DNA of 64,000 nucleotides. Origin: NCEH01 sp043195125 (GTDB lineage Bacteria; Pseudomonadota; Alphaproteobacteria; Rhizobiales; Xanthobacteraceae). Positions within the stretch are counted from its first letter, which is position 1. Each line of letters begins with the position of its first letter. The stretch is taken from NCBI RefSeq assembly GCF_043195125.1, contig NZ_JBAFWR010000002.1; one strand, 5' to 3'. The notes under the pieces are model-generated. The model did no database searches. It was not told the DNA's origin and saw only the letters and a program-made list of their open reading frames with translations. The position numbers were made by a program, and so were the translations under genes. Positions 1 through 9,480 of the stretch are shown in pieces.

Positions 1-447
1 CTTGCGCAAAAAGGCGGGCGAGCCAGCGCGCGCGCGGCCGAAATGGAAATCGAAGCCCACCACCACGCCGGAGACCGCGAACCGCCGCACCAGGATCTCA
101 TCGACGAAATCCTCCGCCGTCACCCGCGCCAGCGCGGCGTCGAACGGCAGCACGATGGCGCCAGCGAGCCCGGTGCGGGCGAGGCAATCCAGCTTCTGGC
201 GGCCGGGGGTGAGGCGGAACAGGTTCGCGTCGGGCTGGAAGAAGCTGCGCGGATGCGGCTCGAACGTCAGCGCCGCCGCCGGCCGGCCCAGCGTCTGCGC
301 CATGTAGAGCGCGGCGTCGACCACCGCGCGATGGCCGCGATGCACGCCGTCGAAATTGCCGATGGCCAACACCGGCCGCGCGATCTGCGCGGGAATCGGC
401 GCGATGCCCTCAACGACGGGAAAGGATGGGTCGAAAGGAACGGACAT
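1..447 (-). CDS. ribF: Bifunctional riboflavin kinase / FAD synthetase, N-terminal part (cut by window edge)
   Basis: The first 149 codons are present and the rest lies outside the window. The FAD-synthetase (nucleotidyltransferase) domain shows the GNFDGVHRGH signature at residues 30-39, followed by TFEPHP and an FDFHFG segment typical of RibF. The enzyme phosphorylates riboflavin to FMN and adenylates FMN to FAD in the cytoplasm. The ATG at 447 is chosen because the conserved domain begins about 25 residues later, as is usual for the family. The HAD-phosphatase gene lies 130 bp upstream on the same strand, a common alphaproteobacterial neighbour. The C-terminal riboflavin-kinase domain cannot be judged. 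Confidence 0.93.
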   Translation of the reverse strand, partial: MSVPFDPSFPVVEGIAPIPAQIARPVLAIGNFDGVHRGHRAVVDAALYMAQTLGRPAAALTFEPHPRSFFQPDANLFRLTPGRQKLDCLARTGLAGAIVLPFDAALARVTAEDFVDEILVRRFAVSGVVVGFDFHFGRARAGSPAFLRK

Positions 448-577
448 CGGCAGGGGCGGCCGGCACAATGGAGGGGAGGAAACCCTTCGCGCGCGGGCCA
501 GCCAGCGTCAAGCACGGGATTTTGCGGAAGCCCGCCGCGCGCGCCGCCGAGCCGGCTTCAGGCGCGCGCCGGGCCCG

Positions 578-1468
578 TCACCATGCGAGGCGGGGCATGA
601 CGCCGCGCGGATGGGCGTGATCGGAAAACAGATTCGCCAGCGCCTCGGCATCGGGCTCGCTGCCGTTTTCCCCGTGCAATTCCTCGGCGTGGATGCCGCT
701 CGATATGAACAGGCTGTCGAAGCCGGCCGCCGTGGCGCCGATGATGTCGGTGCGCAGCGCATCGCCGATGGCCAGCACCCGTTCCGGGCGGATCGGCACG
801 CCGCCGAGCGCGGCGGCCCGGCGCAGCGCGACGTCGTAGATCGGCTTGTGCGGCTTGCCGCAATAGATCGCCCGCCCGCCGATCTCCTCATAGAGCTGCG
901 CCAGCGCGCCGGCGCAATAGATCAGCGTGTCGCCGCGCTCCACCACCAGGTCGGGATTGGCGCACACGAACAGCAGGTCGCGCGCCTGCATGGCGGCGAG
1001 CTGCTCGGCATAATCCTTCGGCGTCTCCACATCGTCGTTCAGCAGGCCGGTGCAGACCACCAGCTCGGCGGCGTCGAGGCCGGTCGGCGTCACGTCGAGA
1101 CCATCGAACGTGCCGAGGTCGCGCGGGGGGCCGAGATGGAACAGCTTCACGCCCGGCCGCGCCGCCAGCACGTCGCGCGTGACGTCGCCGGAGGTGACGA
1201 TGCCGTCATAGGCGCTGCGCGGCACGCCGAAACCGTCCAGCATGGCGATGACGAATTCATTCGGGCGCGGGGCGTTGGACACCATCAGCACGCGGGCGCC
1301 GCCCGCGCGGGCGCGCTCCAGCGCCGCGCCGGCGGCGGGAAACGCGGCAACGCCGTTGTGCATCACGCCCCAGACGTCGCACAGGATGAGGTCGTATTCG
1401 CCGGCAATTTCCGAAAGGCCGGAAACCAAACGGGGGGCGACGAGCTTATCCTTGGCGCCATCGATCAT
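578..1468 (-). CDS. HAD superfamily class IIA phosphatase (TIGR01459 type)
   Basis: A 296-residue protein with the class IIA HAD motif I DVWGVMHNG starting at Asp31, a VSNAPRP motif II, and a C-terminal YCGKPHKPIYDVAL / LAIGDALRTDI segment carrying the motif III lysine and motif IV acidic residues. NagD-like family members dephosphorylate small sugar or nucleotide phosphates; the substrate here is unknown. In motif I a Trp replaces the usual second Asp, which is the normal state for this alphaproteobacterial subfamily. The gene sits upstream of ribF on the same strand, so a role in flavin-phosphate turnover is possible but is only an inference from position. Confidence 0.9.
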   Translation of the reverse strand: MIDGAKDKLVAPRLVSGLSEIAGEYDLILCDVWGVMHNGVAAFPAAGAALERARAGGARVLMVSNAPRPNEFVIAMLDGFGVPRSAYDGIVTSGDVTRDVLAARPGVKLFHLGPPRDLGTFDGLDVTPTGLDAAELVVCTGLLNDDVETPKDYAEQLAAMQARDLLFVCANPDLVVERGDTLIYCAGALAQLYEEIGGRAIYCGKPHKPIYDVALRRAAALGGVPIRPERVLAIGDALRTDIIGATAAGFDSLFISSGIHAEELHGENGSEPDAEALANLFSDHAHPRGVMPRLAW

Positions 1469-1656
1469 GGCCTGTCTCCTTGCTCACTGCGGCAGGCGGG
1501 TTGGCCAGGGAGGTGCCACGGCGGAGCCGGCGCCACAAGGAAAACCGTGCCGCACCGCGGGAAATGCCCGCGCGCCCTACGCATTTCCGCCCTGCGGCAC
1601 ACGCGGGGCGCGCCCGTGCCGCCGATGCGGCTGTCAGTCACCAGAGAGGAAGTCCC

Positions 1657-2073
1657 ATGTCTTTTGAAACCGTCTTCACCGCCGTCGCCGTTTCCCACGG
1701 CGGCCGCCGCGGCCACAGCGAAACCACCGACGGCTCGGTGAAGGCCGACCTCGCCATGCCCAAGGATGGCGTGCTGGAACCCGGCAAGACCACGCCGGAG
1801 CATCTGTTCGCCGCCGGCTATGCGGCCTGTTTCGGCGGTGCGCTGGAAGCCGTCTCCAAGGCCAAGGGCGTGGATGCGAGCGGCGCGGAAGTCACCATCG
1901 CGGTGAGCTTCGGCAAGGTGGAAGGCGGCTTCGGCCTCGCCGCCAGGATCACCGGCATGATCCCCGGCAAGAGCGCCTCCGAGGTGCTGGACCTTCTCGA
2001 GGCCGCGCACAAGGTGTGCCCCTATTCCAAGGCGGTGCGCGGCAATATCGAGGTGGAACTCGCCGCCGCCTGA
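1657..2073 (+). CDS. ohr: Organic hydroperoxide resistance protein (Ohr, OsmC superfamily)
   Basis: A 138-residue protein of normal Ohr length. It carries both reactive cysteines: Cys58 within LFAAGYAACFGGAL and Cys121 within KVCPYSKAVRGN. Ohr is a cytoplasmic thiol peroxidase that reduces organic and fatty-acid hydroperoxides using lipoylated proteins. The ATG at 1657 has an AGAGGAAG ribosome-binding site 6-8 bp upstream, and the encoded start MSFETVFTAVA aligns with the family. The gene is divergent from the HAD gene and no OhrR-type MarR regulator is adjacent, which is unusual because ohr is often paired with ohrR. Confidence 0.93.
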   Translation: MSFETVFTAVAVSHGGRRGHSETTDGSVKADLAMPKDGVLEPGKTTPEHLFAAGYAACFGGALEAVSKAKGVDASGAEVTIAVSFGKVEGGFGLAARITGMIPGKSASEVLDLLEAAHKVCPYSKAVRGNIEVELAAA

Positions 2074-2090
2074 TCCCCGCGGGGGGTAGC

Positions 2091-2115
2091 ACGGGCGCGC
2101 TTTGTCCGCGCCCGT
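2091..2115 (+). terminator. Hairpin downstream of ohr
   Basis: Perfect 9-bp inverted repeat ACGGGCGCG / CGCGCCCGT with a 7-nt loop, 17 bp after the ohr stop codon. No T-run follows, so it may be a weak terminator or an mRNA-stabilising hairpin. Confidence 0.5.
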
Positions 2116-2222
2116 CCGCTCGGATTAACCTGATTGCGGTTCATCAGGCTGCGCTGCCGGACGCCGCGCGTTTTTCGGCAGCCGTTGCCCGGTTCGGATT
2201 CATGTGCGCCGAACGTTCGGGC

Positions 2223-2315
2223 GAAATGGCGGTTTCATCCGCCGAAAAGGCGCGGAACGCCGTCACGAAACCGCTGTTCGTCCGCTCTAAGCCATTGTTT
2301 CACGTGAAACATTTC
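2223..2315 (+). repeat. parS-containing repeat, copy A (93-bp core)
   Basis: Copy A of a repeat found three times in the window. The 93-bp core aligns without gaps with 29617-29709 and, inverted, with 38342-38434, at roughly 81-82 percent identity counted by eye. Weaker similarity to copy C extends left to about 2196 (GGATTCAT in both). The right end carries an exact parS palindrome. One frame stays open through all three copies and encodes a peptide ending in LFHVKHF. Copy A lies in the 270-bp space between ohr and the 3' end of murD, where I see no gene. Confidence 0.85.
2296..2311. other. parS: parS site 1 (ParB-binding centromere sequence)
   Basis: Exact 16-bp palindrome TGTTTCACGTGAAACA, the established chromosomal ParB (Spo0J) binding consensus. 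ParB nucleates here, spreads, and works with ParA and SMC in origin segregation. Two further identical copies lie at 29690 and 38346. Confidence 0.88.
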
Positions 2316-2343
2316 TAGCGCGGCCGGGGCATGGGGCCGTGCT

Positions 2344-3747
<1,404 letters not shown>

Positions 3748-3832
3748 GGACAGGCAACCTGACGAAAACGTACCGTCAGCACTAGACCCCGGCAGCCCCC
3801 GAGGGAAGCCGCCGATATGACGCGCCGGCTCA

Positions 3833-4204
3833 TCAGCTTGGATCGGGCTCGCAATAGAGGCGGTGGAGGGTTTCCAGCACGGCCCGCGCTTCCCGCCCCG
3901 CGAGAAAATAATAGATCGCCTGCCCCTCGCGCCGGCTGTCGACGATGCCCGCCGCGCGCATCTTGGCGAGATGCTGCGAGAGCGCCGACGGGCTGAGGCC
4001 CACTTGCGCGGCGAGGTCGCCGGCCGCGCATTCCCCGTCTACCAGGCGGCAGAGCACCAGCAGGCGCTTGGGATGGGCCATGGCGGCCAGCAAGGCGGCG
4101 GCAATCGGGGCGTTGCGGCGAAGCAAATCCTCCGCCGCGCGGGGCGGCGCTTCGGACGGCGCGGCAGCGGGGGGCGCCATGGCGAGCAATGGGGCAGACG
4201 GCAT
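3833..4204 (-). CDS. ArsR/SmtB-family repressor of the BigR/SqrR (persulfide-sensing) type
   Basis: A 123-residue winged-helix regulator. The recognition helix region is LAAQVGLSPSALSQHLAKMRAAGIVDSRREGQAIYYFL, residues 64-101. Cys52 (LVLC) and Cys118 (RLYCEP) are 66 residues apart, the same spacing as the redox pair of BigR (C42/C108) and SqrR, which form a tetrasulfide or disulfide with reactive sulfur species and then release DNA. An extra Cys59 is present. The gene is divergent from the DUF2892-YeeE-YeeE genes with an inverted-repeat operator between them, so it most likely represses both itself and that operon. Family assignment is firm; the sulfide-sensing role is inferred from the cysteine spacing and the neighbours. 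Confidence 0.87.
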   Translation of the reverse strand: MPSAPLLAMAPPAAAPSEAPPRAAEDLLRRNAPIAAALLAAMAHPKRLLVLCRLVDGECAAGDLAAQVGLSPSALSQHLAKMRAAGIVDSRREGQAIYYFLAGREARAVLETLHRLYCEPDPS

Positions 4205-4226
4205 GGGGACTTTCCGGACTTGACGA

Positions 4227-4250
4227 TTTAGTATTTCATTAATTACTAAA
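4227..4250. promoter_or_regulatory. Probable operator of the BigR-like repressor
   Basis: Perfect inverted repeat TTTAGTA / TACTAAA separated by 10 nt, in an AT-rich patch between the divergent regulator (start 4204) and the DUF2892 gene (start 4301). It resembles the AT-rich dyads reported for BigR. Binding is inferred, not shown. Confidence 0.65.
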
Positions 4251-4300
4251 ATTCAACCGCGCGCATCCGCCGTCGCGGACAGCAGCAAGGGATCATCGCG

Positions 4301-4516
4301 ATGACCAATCTCGGCACCCTCGACCGCACCCTGCGGGCCATTCTCGGCGCTCTCCTCATTCTCTCACCCCTCGTGCTGAACGCTACAGGGATCTGGGTCT
4401 ATGTGATCCCGGCCATCGGCGCCGGTCTCTTGGGCTCGGCCTTCATGGGCTTCTGCCCCGCCTACACCCTGTTTGGCATTCGCACCTGCAAGGTGAAAGA
4501 TGCTTCCGGCAACTGA
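4301..4516 (+). CDS. Small DUF2892 (YgaP transmembrane-type) inner-membrane protein
   Basis: A 71-residue protein with two hydrophobic segments (about residues 10-28 and 31-52) separated by an NATGIWVY turn, followed by GFCPAYTLFGIRTCK. This matches the DUF2892 family, found alone or as the membrane tail of rhodaneses such as YgaP. The two conserved cysteines in the CPAY...RTC segment are typical. It is the first gene of a three-gene operon with two YeeE-type transporters and overlaps the next gene by 17 bp, implying coupled translation. A role in membrane handling of reduced sulfur is inferred from context. Confidence 0.85.
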   Translation: MTNLGTLDRTLRAILGALLILSPLVLNATGIWVYVIPAIGAGLLGSAFMGFCPAYTLFGIRTCKVKDASGN

Positions 4517-4925
4517 ATTCACCCCCCTGCTCTCCGCCCTGGGCGGTGCGCTCATCGGCCTTTCCGCCGTGCTGCTCATGGCGCTGAACGGCCGGATCGC
4601 CGGCATCAGCGGCATTCTCGGGCAGGTGCTGGCGCGCCGCGATCCCGGCGCCGAGCGCCTGCTGTTCCTCGCCGGGCTGGTGCTCGGCCCGCTGGTGGTG
4701 GCTCTTGTGACGGGGGGCATTCCCCAGCATCTGCCGACGAGCGACCTTCTCCTCGCCGCGGCAGGCCTGCTTGTGGGCTTCGGCTCCGCCCTCGGGCAGG
4801 GATGCACCAGCGGCCATGGCGTCTGCGGGCTTGCGCGCCTGTCGCCACGCTCCCTTGTCGCGACGCTGGTGTTCATGGCGGTGGCCGTGCTCACCGTCTT
4901 CCTCATGCGCCATGTGGGAGGGTGA
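4500..4925 (+). CDS. YeeE/YedE-family transporter, first half-size subunit
   Basis: A 141-residue, roughly four-helix membrane protein with the signature GQGCTSGHGVCGLARLSPRS near residues 97-116. This signature is shared with YeeE/YedE (TsuA-like thiosulfate or sulfur-compound transporters). Full-length family proteins contain two such halves; here they are separate genes, an arrangement also seen in bigR operons. The two Cys of GCTSGHGVC correspond to the substrate-path cysteines of the family. Its stop codon is followed one base later by the next start codon. Confidence 0.88.
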   Translation: MLPATEFTPLLSALGGALIGLSAVLLMALNGRIAGISGILGQVLARRDPGAERLLFLAGLVLGPLVVALVTGGIPQHLPTSDLLLAAAGLLVGFGSALGQGCTSGHGVCGLARLSPRSLVATLVFMAVAVLTVFLMRHVGG

Positions 4926-4926
4926 G

Positions 4927-5370
4927 ATGACGCGGATTGCGGCTCTGTTCTGCGGAATGCTGTTTGGCGCCGGGCTCGCCCTGGCCGGCATGATGGACCC
5001 CGCGAAGGTGCTGAACTTCCTGGATGTGGCAGGCACATTCGATCCGAGCCTCGCCTTCACCATGGGGGCGGCGGTGATCGTCGCTTTCCTCGGCTTCCGG
5101 CTCGTGCGGCGCCGCGCAGCACCGCTGATCGCGCCCGCCTTCCATTGGCCGACCGCGACGGCGATCGATTCGCGGCTGATCGGCGGCGCGGCGATCTTCG
5201 GTCTCGGCTGGGGGCTGGCCGGCATCTGCCCGGGGCCGGCCATCGCCTCTCTGGCGCTGGCCAATCCGCACATCCTCGCCTTCCTGGTGCCGATGGCGGC
5301 GGGCATGCTGCTGGCCAACGGCATCGCCGCCCGCCGCCCAAGGCTCGCGGAAGACGGCTCGGTGCGCTAG
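4927..5370 (+). CDS. YeeE/YedE-family transporter, second half-size subunit
   Basis: A 147-residue membrane protein with about four hydrophobic helices, the GAGLALAGMMDPAKVLNFLD opening typical of the second YeeE-half proteins, and GLGWGLAGICPGPAI, the equivalent of the cysteine-bearing GxGCxxGH motif in the first half. It probably forms a heteromeric sulfur-compound channel with the upstream subunit. It starts at ATG 4927, one base after the upstream stop, with an internal GGGAGGGTGAG ribosome-binding site. It is the last gene of the operon and converges on mraY. Confidence 0.88.
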   Translation: MTRIAALFCGMLFGAGLALAGMMDPAKVLNFLDVAGTFDPSLAFTMGAAVIVAFLGFRLVRRRAAPLIAPAFHWPTATAIDSRLIGGAAIFGLGWGLAGICPGPAIASLALANPHILAFLVPMAAGMLLANGIAARRPRLAEDGSVR

Positions 5371-5382
5371 CGCACAAAATAA

Positions 5383-5404
5383 GGCCCGGCTTGGTCGCCG
5401 GGCC
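5383..5404. terminator. Terminator between the YeeE operon and mraY
   Basis: Perfect 8-bp stem GGCCCGGC / GCCGGGCC with a 6-nt loop. Read on the minus strand it is followed by TTATTTT, so it fits a rho-independent terminator ending the mraY-side transcript. It may also stop the converging YeeE transcript. Confidence 0.75.
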
Positions 5405-5429
5405 TTGCAATCGCTGAGACCGCGTCGCC

Positions 5430-6512
5430 TCAGCGCAGCTTGAGGGTGGCGAGGCCGAGCAGGGCGAGCACCACGGCGACGATCCAGAAGCGGATCACCA
5501 CCTGGGATTCGGTCCAGCCCAATTGCTCGAAATGGTGGTGGATGGGCGCCATGCGGAACACCCGCTTGCCCGTGAGGCGAAACGAGATCACCTGCACGAT
5601 CACCGAAATCGCCTCCAGCACGAACAGCCCGCCGATCACCGCAAGGACGATCTCGTGCTTGGTCGCGACCGCCACCGTGCCGAGCAAGCCGCCCAGCGCC
5701 AGCGAACCGGTATCGCCCATGAAGATCTGCGCCGGCGGCGCGTTGAACCACAGGAAGCCCAGCCCCGCCCCGATGATCGCCCCGCAGATCACCGCCAGCT
5801 CGCCGACGCCGGCGACATAATGGATCTGCAGATAATCCGCGAACAGCACGTTGCCGGAGAGATAGGCGATCACGCCGAACGAGCCGGCGGCGATCATCAC
5901 CGGCACGATGGCAAGGCCATCGAGCCCGTCGGTGAGGTTCACCGCATTGCCGGCCGCGACGATCACGAACCCGCCGAACAGGACGAAGAACCAGCCGAGG
6001 TCGAGCAGCAGGTCCTTGAAGAAGGGAAAGGCGACCGAGGTGGAAAGCCCCGATTTTCCGGCATGCACGATGGCGATTACCGCCAGCCCGCCGATCAGCG
6101 CCTCGGCCGCGAGCCGCGCCTTGCCGGAAAAGCCGGCATGGGTCTGCTTGGTGACCTTGAGATAATCGTCATAGAAGCCGATCACCCCGAAGCCCGCCGT
6201 CACGGCCAGCACCGCCCAGACATAAGGGTTGGAAAGGTTCGCCCACAGCAGCACCGCGACCAGCAGGCCGGAGAGGATCATCAGCCCGCCCATGGTGGGC
6301 GTGCCCTTCTTCAACAGGTGGGATTGCGGCCCATCCGTGCGGATCGGCTGCCCCTTGCCCTGCTTGAGGCGCAAGGTGGAGATGATCGAGGGTCCGAACA
6401 GGAAGACGAACAGCAGCGCCGTCACGATCGCTCCGCCGGTGCGGAAGGTGATGTAGCGGAAGACGTTCAGGCCGGGAAAATAGTCGTGCAGCTGCGAGAG
6501 CCATTGGAGCAT
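5430..6512 (-). CDS. mraY: Phospho-N-acetylmuramoyl-pentapeptide transferase
   Basis: A 360-residue polytopic inner-membrane enzyme that makes lipid I from UDP-MurNAc-pentapeptide and undecaprenyl phosphate. Conserved features are visible: KGTPTMGG, the catalytic FYDDYLK aspartates, NAVNLTDGLDGLA, FMGDTGSLALGG and the MAPIHHHFE histidine cluster. Length and about ten hydrophobic segments are normal. It lies 4 bp after murF in the dcw operon. A terminator and an inserted sulfur-response cassette follow where murD would normally come next. Confidence 0.98.
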   Translation of the reverse strand: MLQWLSQLHDYFPGLNVFRYITFRTGGAIVTALLFVFLFGPSIISTLRLKQGKGQPIRTDGPQSHLLKKGTPTMGGLMILSGLLVAVLLWANLSNPYVWAVLAVTAGFGVIGFYDDYLKVTKQTHAGFSGKARLAAEALIGGLAVIAIVHAGKSGLSTSVAFPFFKDLLLDLGWFFVLFGGFVIVAAGNAVNLTDGLDGLAIVPVMIAAGSFGVIAYLSGNVLFADYLQIHYVAGVGELAVICGAIIGAGLGFLWFNAPPAQIFMGDTGSLALGGLLGTVAVATKHEIVLAVIGGLFVLEAISVIVQVISFRLTGKRVFRMAPIHHHFEQLGWTESQVVIRFWIVAVVLALLGLATLKLR

Positions 6513-6516
6513 TTAA

Positions 6517-7950
6517 CTATCCTTCGAGCAGCGCCTCGTCGGGCGTGCGGAAGCGTTCGGCCAAGGCTTTCACCAGCGGCCCCATGCGGCTGCCGTTGGA
6601 ACCCTTGACCATCAACGTGTCGCCGGAGCGGATGGCGGAAGACAGGAGCTTGGTCAAGGCCTCGGCATTCGGTGCATAGCCGCCCCGCATATCCGAGGGG
6701 AGTGCGGCCCACAATTCGTGCATCAGCGGGCCGGCGGCGAAGACGAGGTCGATGCCGCCCGCGCGCAGGGGCGCGGCCAGCTCGCGGTGATGGAGCGGGC
6801 CGTCGGTTCCCAGTTCCAGCATGTCGCCGAGCACGGCGATGCGCCGGCCGCGCGGGCCGACCGGCGTGCGGCTCAGCACATCGATGGCGGCGCGCATGGA
6901 GGCGGGATTGGCGTTATAGCTTTCGTCCAGCAGCGTCGCCGTGCCGCCGGCGATCGCCAGCTCGATGGGCACGCCGCGTCCCGGCGGCGGCTTCAGGGCG
7001 GAGAGGGCGAGCGCGGCCAAGGCCAGGTCGCCATCCAGAAGCTTCACCGCCGCGAGCACGGCCAGGACGTTCTGGATGATGTGGCGGCCGGGCATCCCCA
7101 CCTTCAGCGTCAGCCGGGTGCCAAGCACGTCCGCCACCAGCGTGGAGCAGCCGGCCTGCAGGCTGACGTCGAGCAGGCGCACATCGGCCGCCCCGTCCGC
7201 GCCGAAGGTGACGATGCGCCCGACGCCCTTGGCCTGCGCCGCCGCCTTCAGCCGTGCGAACTGGGGATTGTCGATGTTCAGCACCGCCGCGCCGCCCGGC
7301 TCCAGCCCGTCGAAGATCTCCGCCTTGGCGTCGGCGATCTCCTCGATATTGGCGAACTGGGCGATGTGCACCGGCTCGACCGTGGTGATGATCGCCACCT
7401 GCGGGCGCACCAGGCGGACCAGCGGCGTGATCTCGCCGGGATGGTTCATGCCGATCTCGAACACGCCATAGCGCGCCTCGCGCGGCAAACGCGCAAGCGA
7501 GAGCGGCACGCCCCAATGATTGTTGTAGGACGCGGCGGAAGCGTGGGTCTGCGCCTCGGCCGACAAGGCGAGGCGCAGGGCTTCCTTGGTGGTGGTCTTG
7601 CCCACCGAGCCGGTGACCGCGGCGATGCCGGCCTGGGAGCGGGCACGGGCCGAAACGGCGGTGGCGCGCAGCGCCTCCAGCACATCGTCCACCAGCAGCA
7701 GCGGCGCGCCGGCGGCGAAGGCGTCGGCCTTGTCGCGGGCGACCACGGCGAGGGCGGCCCCGTTCTCCAAGGCCCGGCCCACATAGGCATGGCCGTCGCT
7801 ATTGTCGCCGGTGATGGCGAAGAAGGCATCGCCGGGCGCCAGCGTGCGCGTGTCGATGGAGATGCCGGTCACACCCGCAGCGGCGCCGCGCACGGTGCCG
7901 CTGGTGGCCGCGCCCAGTTCGTCCAGGCTGTACAGCTGCGACACGCTCAT
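6517..7950 (-). CDS. murF: UDP-N-acetylmuramoyl-tripeptide--D-alanyl-D-alanine ligase
   Basis: A 477-residue Mur ligase that adds D-Ala-D-Ala to the tripeptide precursor. It has an N-terminal substrate domain (SIDTRTLAPGDAFFAI), the ATP loop GSVGKTTTKEA from residue 114, YNNHWGVPLSLA, and LDESYNANPASMRAA in the C-terminal half, all typical of MurF. The ATG at 7950 overlaps the murE stop by 4 bp, indicating translational coupling; the reading frame stays open further upstream but inside murE. Confidence 0.97.
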   Translation of the reverse strand: MSVSQLYSLDELGAATSGTVRGAAAGVTGISIDTRTLAPGDAFFAITGDNSDGHAYVGRALENGAALAVVARDKADAFAAGAPLLLVDDVLEALRATAVSARARSQAGIAAVTGSVGKTTTKEALRLALSAEAQTHASAASYNNHWGVPLSLARLPREARYGVFEIGMNHPGEITPLVRLVRPQVAIITTVEPVHIAQFANIEEIADAKAEIFDGLEPGGAAVLNIDNPQFARLKAAAQAKGVGRIVTFGADGAADVRLLDVSLQAGCSTLVADVLGTRLTLKVGMPGRHIIQNVLAVLAAVKLLDGDLALAALALSALKPPPGRGVPIELAIAGGTATLLDESYNANPASMRAAIDVLSRTPVGPRGRRIAVLGDMLELGTDGPLHHRELAAPLRAGGIDLVFAAGPLMHELWAALPSDMRGGYAPNAEALTKLLSSAIRSGDTLMVKGSNGSRMGPLVKALAERFRTPDEALLEG

Positions 7951-9440
7951 GCACCCACCTCCCCCATTGCGGCCAGGACCGCCGCCTTGTCCGAGAACGG
8001 CAAGGTTCGATCGCCCACGATCTGGCCGGTTTCGTGACCCTTGCCCGCGACAACCAAAGCATCCCCAGGTTGAAGCATCATGACTGCGGTGCGAATGGCT
8101 TCCGCGCGATCGCCGATGTCCACAGCGTCGGGCGCGGCGGCGCGGATTTCCGCGCGGATGGCGGCGGGCACCTCGCTGCGCGGGTTGTCGTCCGTGACGA
8201 TGACGATATCCGCCTTTTCCGCCGCGATGGCGCCCATCAGCGGGCGCTTGCCCCGGTCGCGGTCGCCGCCGCAGCCGAACACCACGATCAGGCGTCCCGT
8301 CACGGCCGGGCGCAGGGTGTCGAGCACGGTCGCGAGCGCCTCGGGCTTGTGGGCATAGTCCACGAACACGGGCCGCGCGGCATCCTCGCCCACCCGCTCG
8401 AGCCGGCCGGGGACGCCCGTGAGGCCGGTGAGCGCGTCCAGCGCCTCCTCCGGCGGCACGCCGCACGCCCAGGCGAGCCCGGCGGCGAGCAAGGCATTAT
8501 CGGCCTGGAACCGCCCCATCAGGGGCACCACCACCTCGTCGCCGCCGTTGAAGGTGATGCGCTGCGACACCCCTTCCGCGACGATGGAGCGGACGTCGAA
8601 ATCCCCGCCGGGGCCGATGGAGAGCAGCGGCAGGCCGCGCGTGCGCGCCCAGGCCAGGGTGGTGCGCCCGTAGGGGGCGTCCAGCCCCGCCACCGCCGGT
8701 GCCCCGTCGGGCAGCAGCTCGGTGAACAGGCGGAGCTTGGCGTGGTAATAGGCCTCCACGCTCGGATGATAGTCGAGATGGTCGCGGCCGAGATTGGTGA
8801 ACCCGCCGGCGGCCAGTTGCACGCCGTCGAGGCGGCGCTGGTCCAGCCCGTGCGAGGAGGCCTCCAGCGCCATATGGGTGACGCCCTGCCGCGCCAGCCG
8901 GTCGAGGGTCTGGTGCAGTTCCACCGGATCCGGCGAGGTGAGCCCGCCATAGGTGGCGCTGCCCGGCGCGATCAGCCCGAGCGTGCCGAGATAGGCGGCC
9001 TTGAAGCCGAGATGCTCCCACACCTGCCGCAGGAAATAGGCGACCGAGGTCTTGCCCGCCGTTCCCGTGACGGCCGCGATCGTGCCGGGCGCGCGCGGGT
9101 GGATGCGGGCGGCCGCCAGCGCCAGTGAGCGCCGCACGTCGAGCGAGAAGGCGAGGCTGGCCGCGCCGACCGGCGGCATCTCGCCCTGCGGTTCCATGAG
9201 CACCGCCGCCGCGCCCCTGGCCAAGGCGTCGGCGACGAACCGTCCTCCGTCCACCTTCGTGCCGGGAATGGCGACGAACAGAAAGCCGGGCTCAACCTTG
9301 CGGCTGTCCGCCGTGAGGCCGGTCAGCGGCACCTGCATGCGCCCCGCGACGATCCGCGCGTGCCCGGACAGGACCTGCGCGAGGTCGAAGGCCCCTGTGG
9401 GAGATGTCTGCTCCGCCGGGGCGGGCGCGGGCTCGCTCAT
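7947..9440 (-). CDS. murE: UDP-N-acetylmuramoyl-L-alanyl-D-glutamate--2,6-diaminopimelate ligase
   Basis: A 497-residue Mur ligase. The ATP loop GTAGKTS is at residues 126-132 and the DNPR motif at 418-421, which specifies meso-diaminopimelate rather than lysine, so the peptidoglycan is of the mDAP type. The N-terminal LTADSRKVEPGFLFVAI segment binds the UDP-sugar. It lies 40 bp after ftsI and overlaps murF by 4 bp in the dcw operon. Confidence 0.97.
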   Translation of the reverse strand: MSEPAPAPAEQTSPTGAFDLAQVLSGHARIVAGRMQVPLTGLTADSRKVEPGFLFVAIPGTKVDGGRFVADALARGAAAVLMEPQGEMPPVGAASLAFSLDVRRSLALAAARIHPRAPGTIAAVTGTAGKTSVAYFLRQVWEHLGFKAAYLGTLGLIAPGSATYGGLTSPDPVELHQTLDRLARQGVTHMALEASSHGLDQRRLDGVQLAAGGFTNLGRDHLDYHPSVEAYYHAKLRLFTELLPDGAPAVAGLDAPYGRTTLAWARTRGLPLLSIGPGGDFDVRSIVAEGVSQRITFNGGDEVVVPLMGRFQADNALLAAGLAWACGVPPEEALDALTGLTGVPGRLERVGEDAARPVFVDYAHKPEALATVLDTLRPAVTGRLIVVFGCGGDRDRGKRPLMGAIAAEKADIVIVTDDNPRSEVPAAIRAEIRAAAPDAVDIGDRAEAIRTAVMMLQPGDALVVAGKGHETGQIVGDRTLPFSDKAAVLAAMGEVGA

Positions 9441-9480
9441 GCCGTCTCGTCTCTCCTCGCCCGCAGCCCACCCGGCTGGT

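Noticed and set aside
2016..2318. Open frame through the 3' end of ohr into parS repeat A as a gene
   Set aside because: No ribosome-binding site, overlaps ohr in another frame, and the shared part is the repeat itself. Kept only as an observation about the repeat.
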